This document shows, in pieces, positions 18,804-29,652 of a stretch of 64,000 nucleotides of DNA. Origin of the DNA: Huiozyma naganishii CBS 8797 (lineage: Eukaryota > Ascomycota > Saccharomycetes > Saccharomycetales > Saccharomycetaceae); the NCBI RefSeq assembly GCF_000348985.1, contig NC_035925.1:1-64000 (forward strand). Reading direction: 5' to 3'. Numbering within the stretch: position 1 is the stretch's first letter; each line of letters starts with the position of its first letter. The position numbers and the translations under genes are program-made. The notes under the pieces are model-generated. The model was not told the DNA's origin. It searched no databases and saw nothing but the letters and a program-made list of their open reading frames with translations.

Positions 18804-20144
18804 ATGACCAAAAACGTTCTACTGTTAGGTTCTGGGTTCGTTGCCCAACCAGTCGTGGACACACTTTCTGCTGACCCAAACTTCAACGTCACCGTTGGAT
18901 GCAGAACTTTGGCCAACGCTCAGGCTTTGGCTAAGGATTCTGGTTCCAAAGCGGTCTCCGTTGACGTCACAGACGATGCGTCTCTGGACAGCGCGCTCTC
19001 TTCTAACGATTTGGTCATCTCTTTGATTCCTTACATTTTCCACCCAAACGTGGTCAGAAGTGCCATCAGATTGAAGAAAGATGTGGTCACCTCTTCTTAC
19101 ATCTCTCCAGCTCTGAGGGAGTTGGAACCGGAAATTAAGGCAGCCGGTATCACTGTTATGAACGAAATTGGGTTGGACCCAGGTATCGACCATTTGTACG
19201 CAGTAAAGACCATTGACGAAGTGCATCGTGTCGGTGGTAAGATCAAGTCCTTCCTGTCCTACTGTGGTGGTTTGCCAGCCCCAGAGGACTCGGACAATCC
19301 TCTCGGATACAAATTCTCCTGGTCGTCTAGAGGTGTGTTGCTAGCTTTGAGAAACTCTGCCAAGTACTGGAAGGACGGTAAAATCGTCGAGATTGCATCC
19401 GAGGATTTGATGACCTCTGCGAAACCGTACTTTATCTACCCTGGGTATGCGTTTGTCTGCTATCCAAACAGAGACTCCACCGTTTTCAAGGAACTGTATC
19501 ATATTCCAGAAGCGGATACTATCATAAGAGGTACCTTGAGATACCAAGGTTTCCCAGAGTTTGTCAAAGTTCTAGTGGACATGGGTATGTTGAAAGAGGA
19601 AGAATCTGACATCTGGAAAAAACCAACCCCATGGAATGATGCGCTATCCCAATATTTGGGTGCCAAATCCAATTCAAAGGCGGACATAATCTCGAAGATT
19701 GATTCGTTAACGAAATGGGAGTCCGATGAGGACAGAGAGAGAATCCTATCAGGTTTGGCGTGGTTGGGTCTATTCTCTAACACTCCTATAACACCAAGAG
19801 CAAACCCATTGGACTCCCTTTGTGCTCGTTTAGAGGAATTGATGCAGTACGAGGAAGGAGAACGTGACATGGTCGTGTTACAGCACAAATTTGGTATCGA
19901 GTGGGCCGACGGCACCACTGAAACAAGGACATCTACACTGGTGGATTACGGTAAACTCGGTGGCTACAGTTCGATGGCTGCCACTGTTGGTCTTCCAGTA
20001 TCCGTCGCTACAAAACTCGTTCTCGATGGCACTATAAAGGGTCCAGGTCTTGTCGCCCCTTACAGTCCAGAGATAAACGACCCAATCATGAAGGAATTGA
20101 AGGATAAGTACGGCATCTACTTGAAGGAAAAGACAGTCACCTAA
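18804..20144 (+). CDS. LYS9: Lys9, saccharopine dehydrogenase (NADP+, L-glutamate-forming)
   Basis: This 446-residue enzyme, the same length as in S. cerevisiae, condenses 2-aminoadipate semialdehyde with glutamate to saccharopine, the seventh step of fungal lysine synthesis, in the cytosol. The Rossmann motif LLGSGFVAQPV is at the N-terminus. Family segments include EIGLDPGIDHLYAVKTIDE, SYCGGLPAPE and KFSWSSRGVLLALRN, and the C-terminus GIYLKEKTVT. Conservation to S. cerevisiae is very high. The start is the ATG at 18804; the frame extends two codons further without an ATG. The gene follows a long intergenic stretch with a weak Lys14-like site. Confidence 0.97.
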   Translation: MTKNVLLLGSGFVAQPVVDTLSADPNFNVTVGCRTLANAQALAKDSGSKAVSVDVTDDASLDSALSSNDLVISLIPYIFHPNVVRSAIRLKKDVVTSSYISPALRELEPEIKAAGITVMNEIGLDPGIDHLYAVKTIDEVHRVGGKIKSFLSYCGGLPAPEDSDNPLGYKFSWSSRGVLLALRNSAKYWKDGKIVEIASEDLMTSAKPYFIYPGYAFVCYPNRDSTVFKELYHIPEADTIIRGTLRYQGFPEFVKVLVDMGMLKEEESDIWKKPTPWNDALSQYLGAKSNSKADIISKIDSLTKWESDEDRERILSGLAWLGLFSNTPITPRANPLDSLCARLEELMQYEEGERDMVVLQHKFGIEWADGTTETRTSTLVDYGKLGGYSSMAATVGLPVSVATKLVLDGTIKGPGLVAPYSPEINDPIMKELKDKYGIYLKEKTVT

Positions 20145-20458
20145 TTCATTTTATAAATATCTCCTTTGTCTAGACTTCAAGTAGCACCGCACCTTCAACA
20201 TATATATATATATAAAGTTATTTACAGGCATGTCTAATCGTTTCCGTGTACGGTACTACGCTCACATCTGCAACAGTATACTCCTCTTATAAGTGGCATG
20301 CCTCCTAAGGGCGTACATTGTACTGTCTAAATTTTTTTGTCTATACGATGATACACTTTTTGAAACATGAGAAAAACTTTGAGACGGCAAGATTATTTTA
20401 AAGGATCGTTGTACTGTCTTGTCGGGATAGCTAAGGGATCTACGCTAGTTTATTCACA
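20145..20458. other. Intergenic region: LYS9 3' end and MSO1 promoter
   Basis: An (AT)n run near 20198-20213 resembles the TATATA efficiency element used in yeast 3'-end formation. Nothing else is seen. Confidence 0.5.
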
Positions 20459-21112
20459 ATGTCGCATGTTGGTGTTCAAGAGCACGGTATTTGGAACAAA
20501 TTTCGAGCTTCTACAAAATCCTTGTCGAGCTCCTTCTCCCAGCTTTCAACTAAATCGGAAAGGGATGGAGATACACCGTCCACCACGATTGTCCATAAAG
20601 CTATTGTGAAGTTTTATGAACAACAAGAACCATTCCAAGGGTTTCCAGGGTGGCTGGGACACAAAGAAGATCTACCAGATGAGCAGAAAGTGTTAAGGAA
20701 GCAAACGGAGCATTTAGCAAAGCAGGCTAAACCTTCCAAGCTACGGTCTTTGAGGAGGGCGGCCACCGATATAACACACAGTCACTCTGATAGCCCCTCA
20801 ACAAATAACACGTCTAGTAATGGGTTCCAGTTCGGAAGCTCCGGTATTTCTGATGGGAGACGACCCACAGCTGGGATGTCTTTCCATTCTATCTACAAAA
20901 AAGATGACCAATTCGGCCTAGACATCAATGATTCAGGATTCAGCTCTCAACCAGATAGCTATCGCGGTAGTCCTGGTATTCCAGAGAATAGCGGTGCGAA
21001 TAACTCCTCTCCCTCTGCAGGCTCTGGGAATAGTATACCAACAAAACCTGCTAGCTCATCTGATTTGATGAGCGCGAGGTTGAAGAGGAGAGCGACGAGG
21101 GAAAGATTTTGA
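20459..21112 (+). CDS. MSO1: Mso1, Sec1-binding exocytosis protein
   Basis: This 217-residue protein (S. cerevisiae 210) binds Sec1 and assists SNARE-mediated fusion of secretory vesicles and prospore membrane formation. The conserved part is N-terminal: WNKFRASTKSLSSSFSQLS, HKAIVKFYEQQEPFQGFPGW and LGHKEDLPDEQK (about 12-85). The rest is Ser/Asn-rich and probably unstructured, with a short basic C-terminus (RLKRRATRERF). It lies in the conserved LYS9-MSO1 order and converges on the YNR048W orthologue. Confidence 0.93.
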   Translation: MSHVGVQEHGIWNKFRASTKSLSSSFSQLSTKSERDGDTPSTTIVHKAIVKFYEQQEPFQGFPGWLGHKEDLPDEQKVLRKQTEHLAKQAKPSKLRSLRRAATDITHSHSDSPSTNNTSSNGFQFGSSGISDGRRPTAGMSFHSIYKKDDQFGLDINDSGFSSQPDSYRGSPGIPENSGANNSSPSAGSGNSIPTKPASSSDLMSARLKRRATRERF

Positions 21113-21221
21113 TCAGAAACTTTGAATGGCGTGTTTATTATTATTGTGTTATGGATAAAATTAAGTAAGAATACGAAAATGATATATGTATGACAGTTCA
21201 GGTAAGTTTGTTGCATTTTTA

Positions 21222-22412
21222 TTACAAAATTTCCCTGATGGGAGGGGCCCGTTTATCAAAAGATCTTACTCTTGCAGGCCTGGTCCTTGGTTCCATGGTG
21301 TACTCCAAATAGTTATGCTGGACGAGTACTTTCGGTTGGATTATCACTTTGGTTAGGAAAACCACAGCAAATAAGATACAAATCCCTGCCACAATTAAAA
21401 AAATGACACCTAAGGAGACGTTCCTTGCGCCGATAATGTGATTATTGGTCAGCACAAACGATTTCGTCCCATTGAACGATAATACGGGGTAATTCAGACC
21501 GAGGTCCATCGTATAAATTCCCTCATGTAGGATGTCGCTTTTATCGTCATTCTTTAATGCCAGTTTATAGAATTTTGGCAACGCGGCAGTCCGCATCCAT
21601 ACTTGAAATTCTTGCCATGTATGCAAATTCGGTATATTATCATCGTTGTATCCGTTCGGAAACATTTTGGCCCAGTTCGGTGGTGGTACAATTTGAGAGG
21701 CGTTATATTTCGTCGAACCAAAATTACTTCTATCGCTTGACCATGATATATCGCTGTTGCTCAGTGGGTAGCTAGCTGAGGTATTTTCTTGGTTAAACAG
21801 TCGCAAGTCAAATGTGTCATTAAACATTGAGTTTGCGATCAGTCCACATGGATAAACAATCTTATTGTCTTGTTCCCTCAGTGGCTTGCAATGTGTCGTC
21901 AGATCATCCACTGAAAGTGCATCACCCTTCAACTGGTTTTCGTCAAAGGATATCACGTATTTCCTATGATTTTGATTGAATTTGGTCAGCTTATAATACA
22001 CATAAATTGATGAATCGATTTCACTGGGTACCTGGAACTGCAGGCGACATGTCATGTTTTCGGGATCGTTCTGATCATTCTTCACCAAAGTCCACTTAGG
22101 TTGCATGGTCACCTTTTTTTTGAAATGATAGTCCACGTACTGAGCGGGGATAGTCTTGAACTCCCCATTTGTAGGGGCCTCTAAGTGGCACGTTTGGTAA
22201 TCAATCGTTATATTCTGGACATTTACAGCACTAATCACCAGCCCCACTCCGATAGGTGCAAAAATACACGCAATTAATATCAGGACAGGTAACACACTCT
22301 GTGGAGAAAGGTCCGGTTGCCATGCCTTCAATCGTTGCTGCCGGAAATCTGTGTTTAGAGGCCGCCTACTATGTCTACCAGGCGGCTTGGGCCACCGAAA
22401 GGACAGTTTCAT
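21222..22412 (-). CDS. YNR048W: Cdc50-family P4-ATPase chaperone, YNR048W orthologue
   Basis: This 396-residue protein belongs to the Cdc50/Lem3 family of beta subunits of phospholipid flippases; S. cerevisiae Ynr048w partners Dnf3. Two membrane segments frame a large lumenal domain: TM1 near 40-60 (VLPVLILIACIFAPIGVGL) and TM2 near 340-360 (VIFLIVAGICILFAVVF). Family hallmarks are FRQQRLKAWQP before TM1, the lumenal cysteines and PPPNWAKMFPNGY. I chose the ATG at 22412 (MKLSFRWPK) because it gives the family's N-terminus; the frame is open 36 codons further to an ATG at 22520. The adjacent FPK1 encodes the kinase that activates flippases. Confidence 0.92.
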   Translation of the reverse strand: MKLSFRWPKPPGRHSRRPLNTDFRQQRLKAWQPDLSPQSVLPVLILIACIFAPIGVGLVISAVNVQNITIDYQTCHLEAPTNGEFKTIPAQYVDYHFKKKVTMQPKWTLVKNDQNDPENMTCRLQFQVPSEIDSSIYVYYKLTKFNQNHRKYVISFDENQLKGDALSVDDLTTHCKPLREQDNKIVYPCGLIANSMFNDTFDLRLFNQENTSASYPLSNSDISWSSDRSNFGSTKYNASQIVPPPNWAKMFPNGYNDDNIPNLHTWQEFQVWMRTAALPKFYKLALKNDDKSDILHEGIYTMDLGLNYPVLSFNGTKSFVLTNNHIIGARNVSLGVIFLIVAGICILFAVVFLTKVIIQPKVLVQHNYLEYTMEPRTRPARVRSFDKRAPPIREIL

Positions 22413-22720
22413 GGTACTTTGTACGCTCCAGAAGTCTGCAGTAGGGGGCGGACAGTAGCCTCGGTCTATCGTTGAACACCACCGCTGATAGTTTCTCAAC
22501 CGGAAGTTAATGAGCAACATTAAAGTTCGTTAATGAACAAAAAAATCGATAAATTTCGACCTTATTAAAGAGGGAACGATTACATTCGAACAGTTTCATT
22601 TAAGAACGTGGTTCAAAAGCTGTCAAAAGATATCGTTAAATGGGCTATGTATGACAAGAATATTGTATTTAATTTCGCGAGTAGAGATGGGGCTCGTTAG
22701 TGCATGTTCGTAGACCAGGT
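22413..22720. other. Intergenic region between YNR048W and FPK1
   Basis: AT-rich sequence upstream of the Cdc50-family gene and downstream of FPK1 (both minus strand). The first ~110 bases are also open in the YNR048W frame. No other feature is seen. Confidence 0.5.
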
Positions 22721-25222
22721 TCATCCTCGTTTCGTGAAAAACCCTCTGTGACTGTTGCTTCTAGACCTATTGGCGTTTGGAGTGTAGGATATCTTACCGT
22801 AGGAGTTGTTATCTCCGTATATCAAGGAGCTGTTGTCCGTTTGCATTAGACTCATAGAGCTGAAATCACAAAAGGGATCATCGCTTGGTAGCCCCTCCTC
22901 GTTTTCCACCTCTTCCTCGAACATATCCCTTTCTCTAACGGCAACAGCAGTGTCTCGATCTTTATTCTTGTCCTTACCTGAAGGATAAGTGGCAAAGTCA
23001 AACCCGTCGTCGGTGAGTTTCGGGATTAGTGGTGGATCCTGGTTCCTTAGAAATGACCATTGGACTTTCTTGAAAAACGGATGTCTCTTTATGTCCGCGG
23101 CGCCCATTTTGGAGCCCAACCTTTTAGATTCATTCTTGGAAAGAAGTTTCCGGATCAAGTCTTTGCAATGCCTGGATATTTCGTGGTGTTCAGGGAATGT
23201 GACCTCGTTTTTCAAAATGTTGCAGAATGTTTCATTGGTGTTTTCACCTTTGAATGGCGTGCACCCAAATAACATTTCATAGATGAGTATTCCTAAAGTC
23301 CACCAGTCAACTGCAGCGGTGTGGCCATTACCACGAATGACTTCTGGTGCAATGTATTCCTCTGTTCCCACAAAGGAGTTCGTTCTGAAACCTTCAGAAA
23401 AAACCTTCGTATCGACCATTGAACTCTGGGTAGCTACTCTTTTGACCGGTTTCGCCGCATCGTTTGCTTGGACAGACAAATCAAAGTCGGAAAGCATGAT
23501 ATGACCTGATTTATGCAACAAAATATTTTCCGGTTTCAAATCTCTGTATATAAACCCAAGCAGATGCAAGTACTCCAAAGCGGCTGTTACCTCGCTGGCG
23601 TAAAACCTTGCATCATCTTCTGAAATGGATTTAGCCTTCCTTGTTTGCAAAGCCCTGAAAAACTCACCCCCCATGCAGTATTCCATGCACAGATAGACAT
23701 AATCTTCCGTTTGGAAAGAATGGTATAATGTTACAACGAATGGGTGGTTACTGGTCGCTAATATTTCCTGCTCTGTTAGAATCCTTTGAACTTTTTTCCG
23801 TTTGATCATTTCCCTCTTTGTGAAGACCTTCAGTGCGTAAAGTCGGTTCGTTTCCTTTTCTCTTACCAAGAACACTTTACCCACGTCACCCTGGCCCAGC
23901 ATCCGTATCTTTTCAAAGGATTGTGGACCTACTTTGACGTCCTCAAATTTGTTACCAAATGATTTGTTTCTCAAACGTTGCGAGCGTTTCGGTTCTATAA
24001 AATAATGTGATTTGGGTAAAGATGCACTGGTGCTTCGATTCCCAAAATTCCCCGTGGCCGACTCCGGTTCTGAGGCGGCACGAACCAGTTTCCTTTTAGG
24101 CGTCCCCAAAGTCTGTGCTTTGTCCAGGGAAAGTGGTGTCCCCGCGGAAGAGGGTATATTTGGGGACGGAGTAGCAGAACCTGTGCTGTTATTTGACGTG
24201 TAAGCAGAATGAATCTCTCTTGATGGAAACTGTCTGGGTTCACTCGGTGGCGGCGAATCATCGCCATCGATACCAACGATAATCGACGGGAAGGGCTGCA
24301 GATTTTCATGCGAGCCCATATTGGAAGTGGACGTGTCCCCCAACGAGACAGTATTAACTTGGGCCCTTCCACTAAACGAAGAGTGGGGCCGATCTGCCAA
24401 GTCCGTTGCATTATAGAACTGGTCCAGTTCCTCGTTCTCTTTAATTCCATTCAACGACATATTGCTTGGCGTTCTCTGTTCAAAGCTCCCAGGCGTGGAT
24501 CCATTGTTCTGATTCACGGATAAGTGTTCGAATAATGCCGCTGCGTTGTTAAAGTCATCCTGCTGGTCCGTTTGTTGTGGTAACTTATCCCGTCCAAATC
24601 CCGGACTAGATGAATTGCTGGTTTTAAAATATGTTCTGTTCTTCCCCTCTACCCCTGTGTAGTTGTCATAGTCCTGCAAAGTGTTATTCCCAACAATCAC
24701 AGATTTTGAAGAGGATCGCTTGCTACCAGCCTCATCGACATCAAAGCCACTCGGAGACATGGCCATTTTGGGATCCTCTGTTGAGTAAGGATGGTAGTGT
24801 TTTTCTATATGGACGTGCCCTGGGTTTTGTAGAGTCTTTTGTTTCCCAGTGCCAGTTGGGTTATTCAATGACGAGACAGGTGATGGTTTTGTTGTACCAA
24901 CTGGGGTCATTGGCGATACGTACCTTGATTTATTATGGCTGTCACTTGGGTGTTCATAGTCCAAAGTGCCCGCACTGTTGTGGAACATGCTTCTCAACTT
25001 TGAAAACCTGCCTGCCGTTTTATCGTTGTTCTGTTGATCTTCTTTACCCATCCCGGAGACCATAGGTACAGGCACAGGAGCTTGGATTTCCTTGGAATTG
25101 CTTGTCGATCTTTTCGTCCACGATTTCTTCGACAACAGTTTAGAGAAAGAGACGCTTCTGACTCTCTCGCTGCCTGCGCCGGGTCTTGCACGCTGGCTTT
25201 CCTCTTCGGTCATTTTCAACAT
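22721..25222 (-). CDS. FPK1: Fpk1, flippase-activating AGC protein kinase
   Basis: This 833-residue kinase (S. cerevisiae Fpk1 893) phosphorylates the flippases Dnf1 and Dnf2 and regulates lipid asymmetry, polarity and sphingolipid signalling. The first ~430 residues are Ser/Asn/Pro-rich with many basophilic sites. The kinase domain spans about 435-725: glycine loop [16 protein letters not shown] lysine, [12 protein letters not shown] catalytic loop, SDFDLS (DFD in place of DFG, normal for this subfamily), insert with [14 protein letters not shown] activation segment. A C-terminal AGC extension follows ([11 protein letters not shown]). The start may be M1 or M4. Its S. cerevisiae duplicate is KIN82. 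Confidence 0.95.
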   Translation of the reverse strand: MLKMTEEESQRARPGAGSERVRSVSFSKLLSKKSWTKRSTSNSKEIQAPVPVPMVSGMGKEDQQNNDKTAGRFSKLRSMFHNSAGTLDYEHPSDSHNKSRYVSPMTPVGTTKPSPVSSLNNPTGTGKQKTLQNPGHVHIEKHYHPYSTEDPKMAMSPSGFDVDEAGSKRSSSKSVIVGNNTLQDYDNYTGVEGKNRTYFKTSNSSSPGFGRDKLPQQTDQQDDFNNAAALFEHLSVNQNNGSTPGSFEQRTPSNMSLNGIKENEELDQFYNATDLADRPHSSFSGRAQVNTVSLGDTSTSNMGSHENLQPFPSIIVGIDGDDSPPPSEPRQFPSREIHSAYTSNNSTGSATPSPNIPSSAGTPLSLDKAQTLGTPKRKLVRAASEPESATGNFGNRSTSASLPKSHYFIEPKRSQRLRNKSFGNKFEDVKVGPQSFEKIRMLGQGDVGKVFLVREKETNRLYALKVFTKREMIKRKKVQRILTEQEILATSNHPFVVTLYHSFQTEDYVYLCMEYCMGGEFFRALQTRKAKSISEDDARFYASEVTAALEYLHLLGFIYRDLKPENILLHKSGHIMLSDFDLSVQANDAAKPVKRVATQSSMVDTKVFSEGFRTNSFVGTEEYIAPEVIRGNGHTAAVDWWTLGILIYEMLFGCTPFKGENTNETFCNILKNEVTFPEHHEISRHCKDLIRKLLSKNESKRLGSKMGAADIKRHPFFKKVQWSFLRNQDPPLIPKLTDDGFDFATYPSGKDKNKDRDTAVAVRERDMFEEEVENEEGLPSDDPFCDFSSMSLMQTDNSSLIYGDNNSYGKISYTPNANRSRSNSHRGFFTKRG

Positions 25223-25775
25223 CCGGGATCACACGTCAGTGTATAGATAGTTCCAACGTTTTACGAATCCAACGTCTCCAGCTCTTGAGAACGTAAGGGG
25301 TGGGCGTCGAGAGAAACGAGAGGTACTCAGTGGTAACCAAATTGGGAGCAGGGGAAAAAACTGAGAAAGAAGATACCTCTTCTCAAACGATCTTGCACTA
25401 CAACAAAGAATCAATAGGCAGTGTAGTGGCCCTGTACCTGGTGTGGTGGTGGTGGTGTCTACAGTCCGCAGACGTTCCAACGCTCTCCTCCAACCTCCTT
25501 CCCCCCCACCCATATATACAAATCACATTCGCAGAGGAAAATTTCCACGTTTTCCATTTGAAGAAGGCGCGGTATTTAAACTCTGGGGTAAACCGGGAAG
25601 AGGCAGCGAATAACTGTGGTTCAGATTGCGCAGATCGTGATACGGATCGTGAAAGTATACATATGTGTAGTTGTAATAGTAGTAGTAGTAGTAGCATTAA
25701 TGGTGCAACTGGTGGGTAGAGTTTCAATTTTTATTTATTTATTGTACAGGTATATGCGTTGCGGGTATGGTGGAC
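25223..25775. other. Intergenic region: FPK1 promoter and TRM112 3' end
   Basis: Contains simple repeats, (GGT)n near 25441-25456 and a TAG/AGT triplet run near 25675-25695, and a C-rich tract at 25500-25512. No gene is supported. Confidence 0.5.
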
Positions 25776-26183
25776 TCAGGCCAAGTGTGGTGGGAGTAGG
25801 AGGTTTGGAATGCTGTTCTTAATGAAGTATATGTGGCCGCAATTCCTGCACTTCATTTCGCCCTCCGTAATCGAGGTCTGGATCAGTAAAGTGTGCAGGT
25901 CGCGCAGGATGATTATATCTTCCTCGGACAGCTGGTCCGCGTCTGCGGGGAGCTCCGGTTTCGTCGTCGGCAGTCCCGCGTTCCCCAGCTCGGAAACCAC
26001 GCGCACCACTGCATCCCATTCTACCCTCTCCAAGATATTCAGCATGAACTCCGGGTTGAATTCAATGTTCTCGTTCTGGACGAGCTGGCATTTGGCACCC
26101 TCGTACTGCAATGGGAAGTTGTCATTGCTCACATCGCACGCCTTGACCGAGCATTTCAAAAAATTGGTGGTAAGCACTTTCAT
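25776..26183 (-). CDS. TRM112: Trm112, activator subunit of methyltransferases
   Basis: At 135 residues, the same as S. cerevisiae, Trm112 is the small zinc-binding partner that stabilises Trm9, Trm11, Mtq2 and Bud23, which methylate tRNA, eRF1 and 18S rRNA. It starts MKVLTTNFLKCSVKAC. Zinc-ligand cysteines are visible near the N-terminus (C11, C16) and in the C-terminal MKCRNCGHIYFIKNSIPNLL. The acidic helix EFNPEFMLNILERVEW is typical. It lies next to PET494 as in S. cerevisiae. Confidence 0.96.
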   Translation of the reverse strand: MKVLTTNFLKCSVKACDVSNDNFPLQYEGAKCQLVQNENIEFNPEFMLNILERVEWDAVVRVVSELGNAGLPTTKPELPADADQLSEEDIIILRDLHTLLIQTSITEGEMKCRNCGHIYFIKNSIPNLLLPPHLA

Positions 26184-26423
26184 CTTATGTGTTTGTGGTT
26201 GGAGCTGGATGTCTCTGGGGGAGCGTTTCTCGTCCTAAAGCTTCAACAATCTGCCCCAGCGGGTCCCTCTCTATCCGTAAAGTTCATCGATTTCTTCAGT
26301 TTAAAAAGTTTTTTTTCCTTCAAAGTGTTCGTTGGCAGTGACAACTGTGGACGGGACCAGCAAGGCGGGACGTCAGTTGGCCTGGGGAGGGCGGACAGAC
26401 GGTTGTCGCTTCGAGAACCACCA

Positions 26424-27809
26424 TCACTTCAATGTCTTCAGGAGAGAGAGCAGCTCTTTGTTTTGAGAAATTATTTTGAAATATTGTGCCCGGTCCTTTT
26501 CTCCAATTTGTACCGGTTCATCCGAGAGCACGATACGCACGTTCCCGGAGTTCGCAGCCACTCCATTCTGCTTCAGTAGCCTCACTATGCGCAAAATCTC
26601 ATCATTGTAGTCTCTCGTGCTCTGTGTCAGGTGCGACGCGTCTCTCAGCTTTATGTACCCCTGCATTATGTCCATCAAAGTGGACAGCTGGACGGTGTAG
26701 TAGTCCGAGACTCGAGGAAAGAACAGTCCACATCGTGGGTCATTACCATTCAATACCACGGAGGAATATTCAAGAAACATCTCTTTGTCCCCCCTCAGAG
26801 AATCCTGGAGGATCTCACGGTAGAACGATTCGTTGGAGATAATTGAATTATTCTCTGTATTTTTGACCAACAGGTAGAAGTGGTTATAGAGCCACCTTCG
26901 CATGAGTTTTTTGAAGATTTTGTTATCAGATGATGTATCGTACAGCTCGTGGAATTCGTCTATTGTGGCCAGTTCAGTGGTATTTAATGTCTGGCAAAGC
27001 TGTTTCAAACGACGTGGGAAGTGGTACCAATTGGGCAACTTGAACTCGTACAGCCTGTTTATATTGGCAAAGATCGGTTGACTCAACTGTCTCCAAGTCT
27101 TGTACACAGACGTGGCCGGATTGGAAGATGTAGATATTTCATTCAAAGTCTTTAGCTGGTCCTCGTTGAAGATTGGATTCGTCAGTGACCACGAACTGGA
27201 ACCGTGCTCAATGTTCCCATTGCCCCCTTTCTGTCGCGTCATATCTTGATACGTTTCAAATGTATAAAATAAATGGAAAAGTGAAGCTTTTGCCAACTGT
27301 GCTTGAATGGATTTGGTTACCCCAGATTTGGGAAGCTCTACATGGCTGTATGTGGTTAACGGAGATTCAATTTCTTCCTGTTGTCGCACCTGCTCTGTCT
27401 CCGTCTTCTGTTTCTGTTCCGTGGTTCTGTGCGGTCCCTGTTGATATCGACCCTTCTTTGGTAAGGAAAGAACCACATACTCTGCCGGAGCAGCGATCGC
27501 ACCCGTGTCAGACCGTTGCTCACTCAGTTCTAACTGAGAGGAGAGAATCTGTTTCTCCAATATTTGTGCATGATGGAAATCAACAAGCGTATTGTACGTA
27601 ACAATCCCTGTAAACGCTATTATATTTGTAGTAACAAATGTGACATTACCTGGAGCGTTGAAATAACCCCACAATGTTTCCCCAAAACTAGGCCGTCCGG
27701 GATTTCGTTTTCCGTTAAACTGAATAAGATCAGAGCGACTGTAGCCATTAGACCGCGTCGAGTATATTCGCCTCCATATACACTTCATCCTCACCGTTCC
27801 CCACCTCAT
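26424..27809 (-). CDS. PET494: Pet494, mitochondrial COX3 mRNA translational activator
   Basis: This 461-residue protein (S. cerevisiae 489) is expected on the mitochondrial inner membrane, where Pet494 with Pet54 and Pet122 activates translation of COX3 mRNA. It begins with a basic, Arg/Ser-rich presequence (WRRIYSTRSNGYSR). A membrane segment follows near 55-75 in LWGYFNAPGNVTFVTTNIIA, one of the best conserved stretches. The middle is Gln/Glu-rich and variable. The family evolves fast; assignment rests on the N-terminal match and on synteny between TRM112 and the AGA1 position. M8 is an alternative start. Confidence 0.88.
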   Translation of the reverse strand: MRWGTVRMKCIWRRIYSTRSNGYSRSDLIQFNGKRNPGRPSFGETLWGYFNAPGNVTFVTTNIIAFTGIVTYNTLVDFHHAQILEKQILSSQLELSEQRSDTGAIAAPAEYVVLSLPKKGRYQQGPHRTTEQKQKTETEQVRQQEEIESPLTTYSHVELPKSGVTKSIQAQLAKASLFHLFYTFETYQDMTRQKGGNGNIEHGSSSWSLTNPIFNEDQLKTLNEISTSSNPATSVYKTWRQLSQPIFANINRLYEFKLPNWYHFPRRLKQLCQTLNTTELATIDEFHELYDTSSDNKIFKKLMRRWLYNHFYLLVKNTENNSIISNESFYREILQDSLRGDKEMFLEYSSVVLNGNDPRCGLFFPRVSDYYTVQLSTLMDIMQGYIKLRDASHLTQSTRDYNDEILRIVRLLKQNGVAANSGNVRIVLSDEPVQIGEKDRAQYFKIISQNKELLSLLKTLK

Positions 27810-28236
27810 CTATGGTTCACGTGAAACGTAAGGGGATTGGTCCGGGGATGAATTTTCGTAATAAAAGAGTGCAGCCTCACTTCTTCAGCAGGTCAAAAAA
27901 ACAGGCGTATAAACGGCAGATAAATTCTCTCTAATAGTTCTCCTGGTTAATCAGGGAAGCAGTTGTATATCCGAAACTAACCAACGTATTGTTTCTGACC
28001 ATTAATACTCCGTGATTATTGACTATTTTTTGGATATTCTACAAAATAAAAATGAAAAATAGAGACCGCTTTCTCGATGAGCCAATAGAAGAGACACAAT
28101 ATAAACAGCAAAGTATCTGTTCTTATTTGATTCTAGACAGTTAATTGTTGAAATACAGAAACAAAGAATACATATGGGGCTATATTAATATATGTGTGGG
28201 GGGCTATGCTTTGAAGAAGGGGTTTCCTTTTAAAAA
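27810..28236. other. Intergenic region between PET494 and the GPI protein gene
   Basis: AT-rich promoter region of PET494. No gene or clear motif is seen. Confidence 0.4.
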
Positions 28237-29652
28237 CTACACGAAGAACGCCATTATCATGGGCAGAAGAATGTTATGTCTCAGGGAAACCACCCTTGGC
28301 GCGGCACCTTCAAAGACATTGACGTAGCTAGTAGTAGAGGGAGGTACGTTTATTGTGGTGGGAGTGTAACTGTTCAAGTGTGGTGGTTCCGTGGTTACAT
28401 TTTTTGAAATTGAAGAGGAGGAAGAAACAGTCTTCGTCGTTACAGATCTCGAGTGAGGTTCAGTTACAATACTAGTGGACGTAATGATGACCTGAGATGA
28501 ATAAGGAGTGGTAGAACTTGTACTGTTTTTTCTTTCACTGACACTCTCGTGGGAAGTGGTGAATTGTGTTGTAATGGAAACTATCCCGCTTGAGGAGGCT
28601 AGTGAACGGGTCTTACTTGTGGTACCCGTGGTTTCGATCGTTTTCCGACTCTGTGAAGATTTGCTGGTACTCGACAAATGGGTAGAGTTGCTACTACTGG
28701 AGGAAACCCGGGATGTTGGTGGCGTTGGTTTGCTTGTAACAGAAGTCCAAGTTTTGCATCTATCAGACACACACGATGTTATCGTTGAAATAACAGTGCT
28801 GAGAGAGATTTTGATACTTGTAGTGGTAGAGTCAATTAAACTTGGGTGAGAGATCTTGGAGACCGATATCGACGAGGAGGATGTGCGGTGCGAGGATACA
28901 GTAACGGCACTTGAGGATGTCACCACTCTGTCAATAGGTGGGCTCGATGACGATTTGGCTTCAGTGGGAGTGGTGGAAGATTTTGGTACACTATGGTAGG
29001 TACCCGATGTCTCAGGAACTGACGATAGAATAGCAGGAACCGAAGATGAAACTGCAGAAACGGAGGATGGAACTTCAGGAACCGATGAAGAAGGCACAGG
29101 CACCGAAGACGAAACAACAGGAATCGAGGGAGACGCTAAGCTTGATGAGATCAACGAGTGTGTGGGGGGAACAAAAGGAGTTGCCGAACTAGATGGAGGT
29201 ACAGAACTCGAGCGGCGGTCCGAATCATCGGTGGAAGGGTGGGAAGAAGTCTTGATGCTAACTATTGAAGAGGAAATTTTACTTGACGAAGAATGGGTTG
29301 AATATTCAGTTTTAGGGAAGCTTGAAGATTGACTAACACTAGGCTGTTTTGGCATCAAAGTTGTGGAACTAGAAGACTTCTCTGTTTTGGAACTTGAGAG
29401 AAGAGGTGTGCTAACTTGGGTAGAACTTATCGTTACCGGAGAAGATGAGTGCACAGTCGAAGAACGCTTTTCAATTTTCGATGAAGTAGATGGCTCAGTT
29501 GTCAAAATTTTGGATGAGGATATTTGCTTGACACAGTAATACGAAGTAAAAACATCAACTTCTGTAATTGTTGTGGTCGACATACTGAGCTGAGCCGCGA
29601 CAAAAGAACAAGTGTGTACGAATGCGATAAACAATTGAATTGGAATTTTCAT
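28237..29652 (-). CDS. Ser/Thr-rich GPI-anchored cell wall protein (at the AGA1 position)
   Basis: A 471-residue secreted, probably heavily O-mannosylated wall protein of unknown specific role. A signal peptide (about 1-20, LFIAFVHTCSFVAAQ) opens it. Most of the chain is Ser/Thr/Pro-rich with loose repeats of the type SSVPxxSSSVP around 180-225. Near the C-terminus are the motif TISTVISTITSC..DRC.T, which resembles the ITSCxxxxC motif of Ccw12-type wall proteins, and a GPI-attachment tail (hydrophobic end LLPMIMAFFV). It lies where S. cerevisiae has AGA1, but I do not see Aga1's TTWCP-type motifs, so orthology is open. A TGAAACA pheromone element sits about 350 bases upstream. It shares its tail motifs with the next gene. 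Confidence 0.8.
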   Translation of the reverse strand: MKIPIQLFIAFVHTCSFVAAQLSMSTTTITEVDVFTSYYCVKQISSSKILTTEPSTSSKIEKRSSTVHSSSPVTISSTQVSTPLLSSSKTEKSSSSTTLMPKQPSVSQSSSFPKTEYSTHSSSSKISSSIVSIKTSSHPSTDDSDRRSSSVPPSSSATPFVPPTHSLISSSLASPSIPVVSSSVPVPSSSVPEVPSSVSAVSSSVPAILSSVPETSGTYHSVPKSSTTPTEAKSSSSPPIDRVVTSSSAVTVSSHRTSSSSISVSKISHPSLIDSTTTSIKISLSTVISTITSCVSDRCKTWTSVTSKPTPPTSRVSSSSSNSTHLSSTSKSSQSRKTIETTGTTSKTRSLASSSGIVSITTQFTTSHESVSERKNSTSSTTPYSSQVIITSTSIVTEPHSRSVTTKTVSSSSSISKNVTTEPPHLNSYTPTTINVPPSTTSYVNVFEGAAPRVVSLRHNILLPMIMAFFV

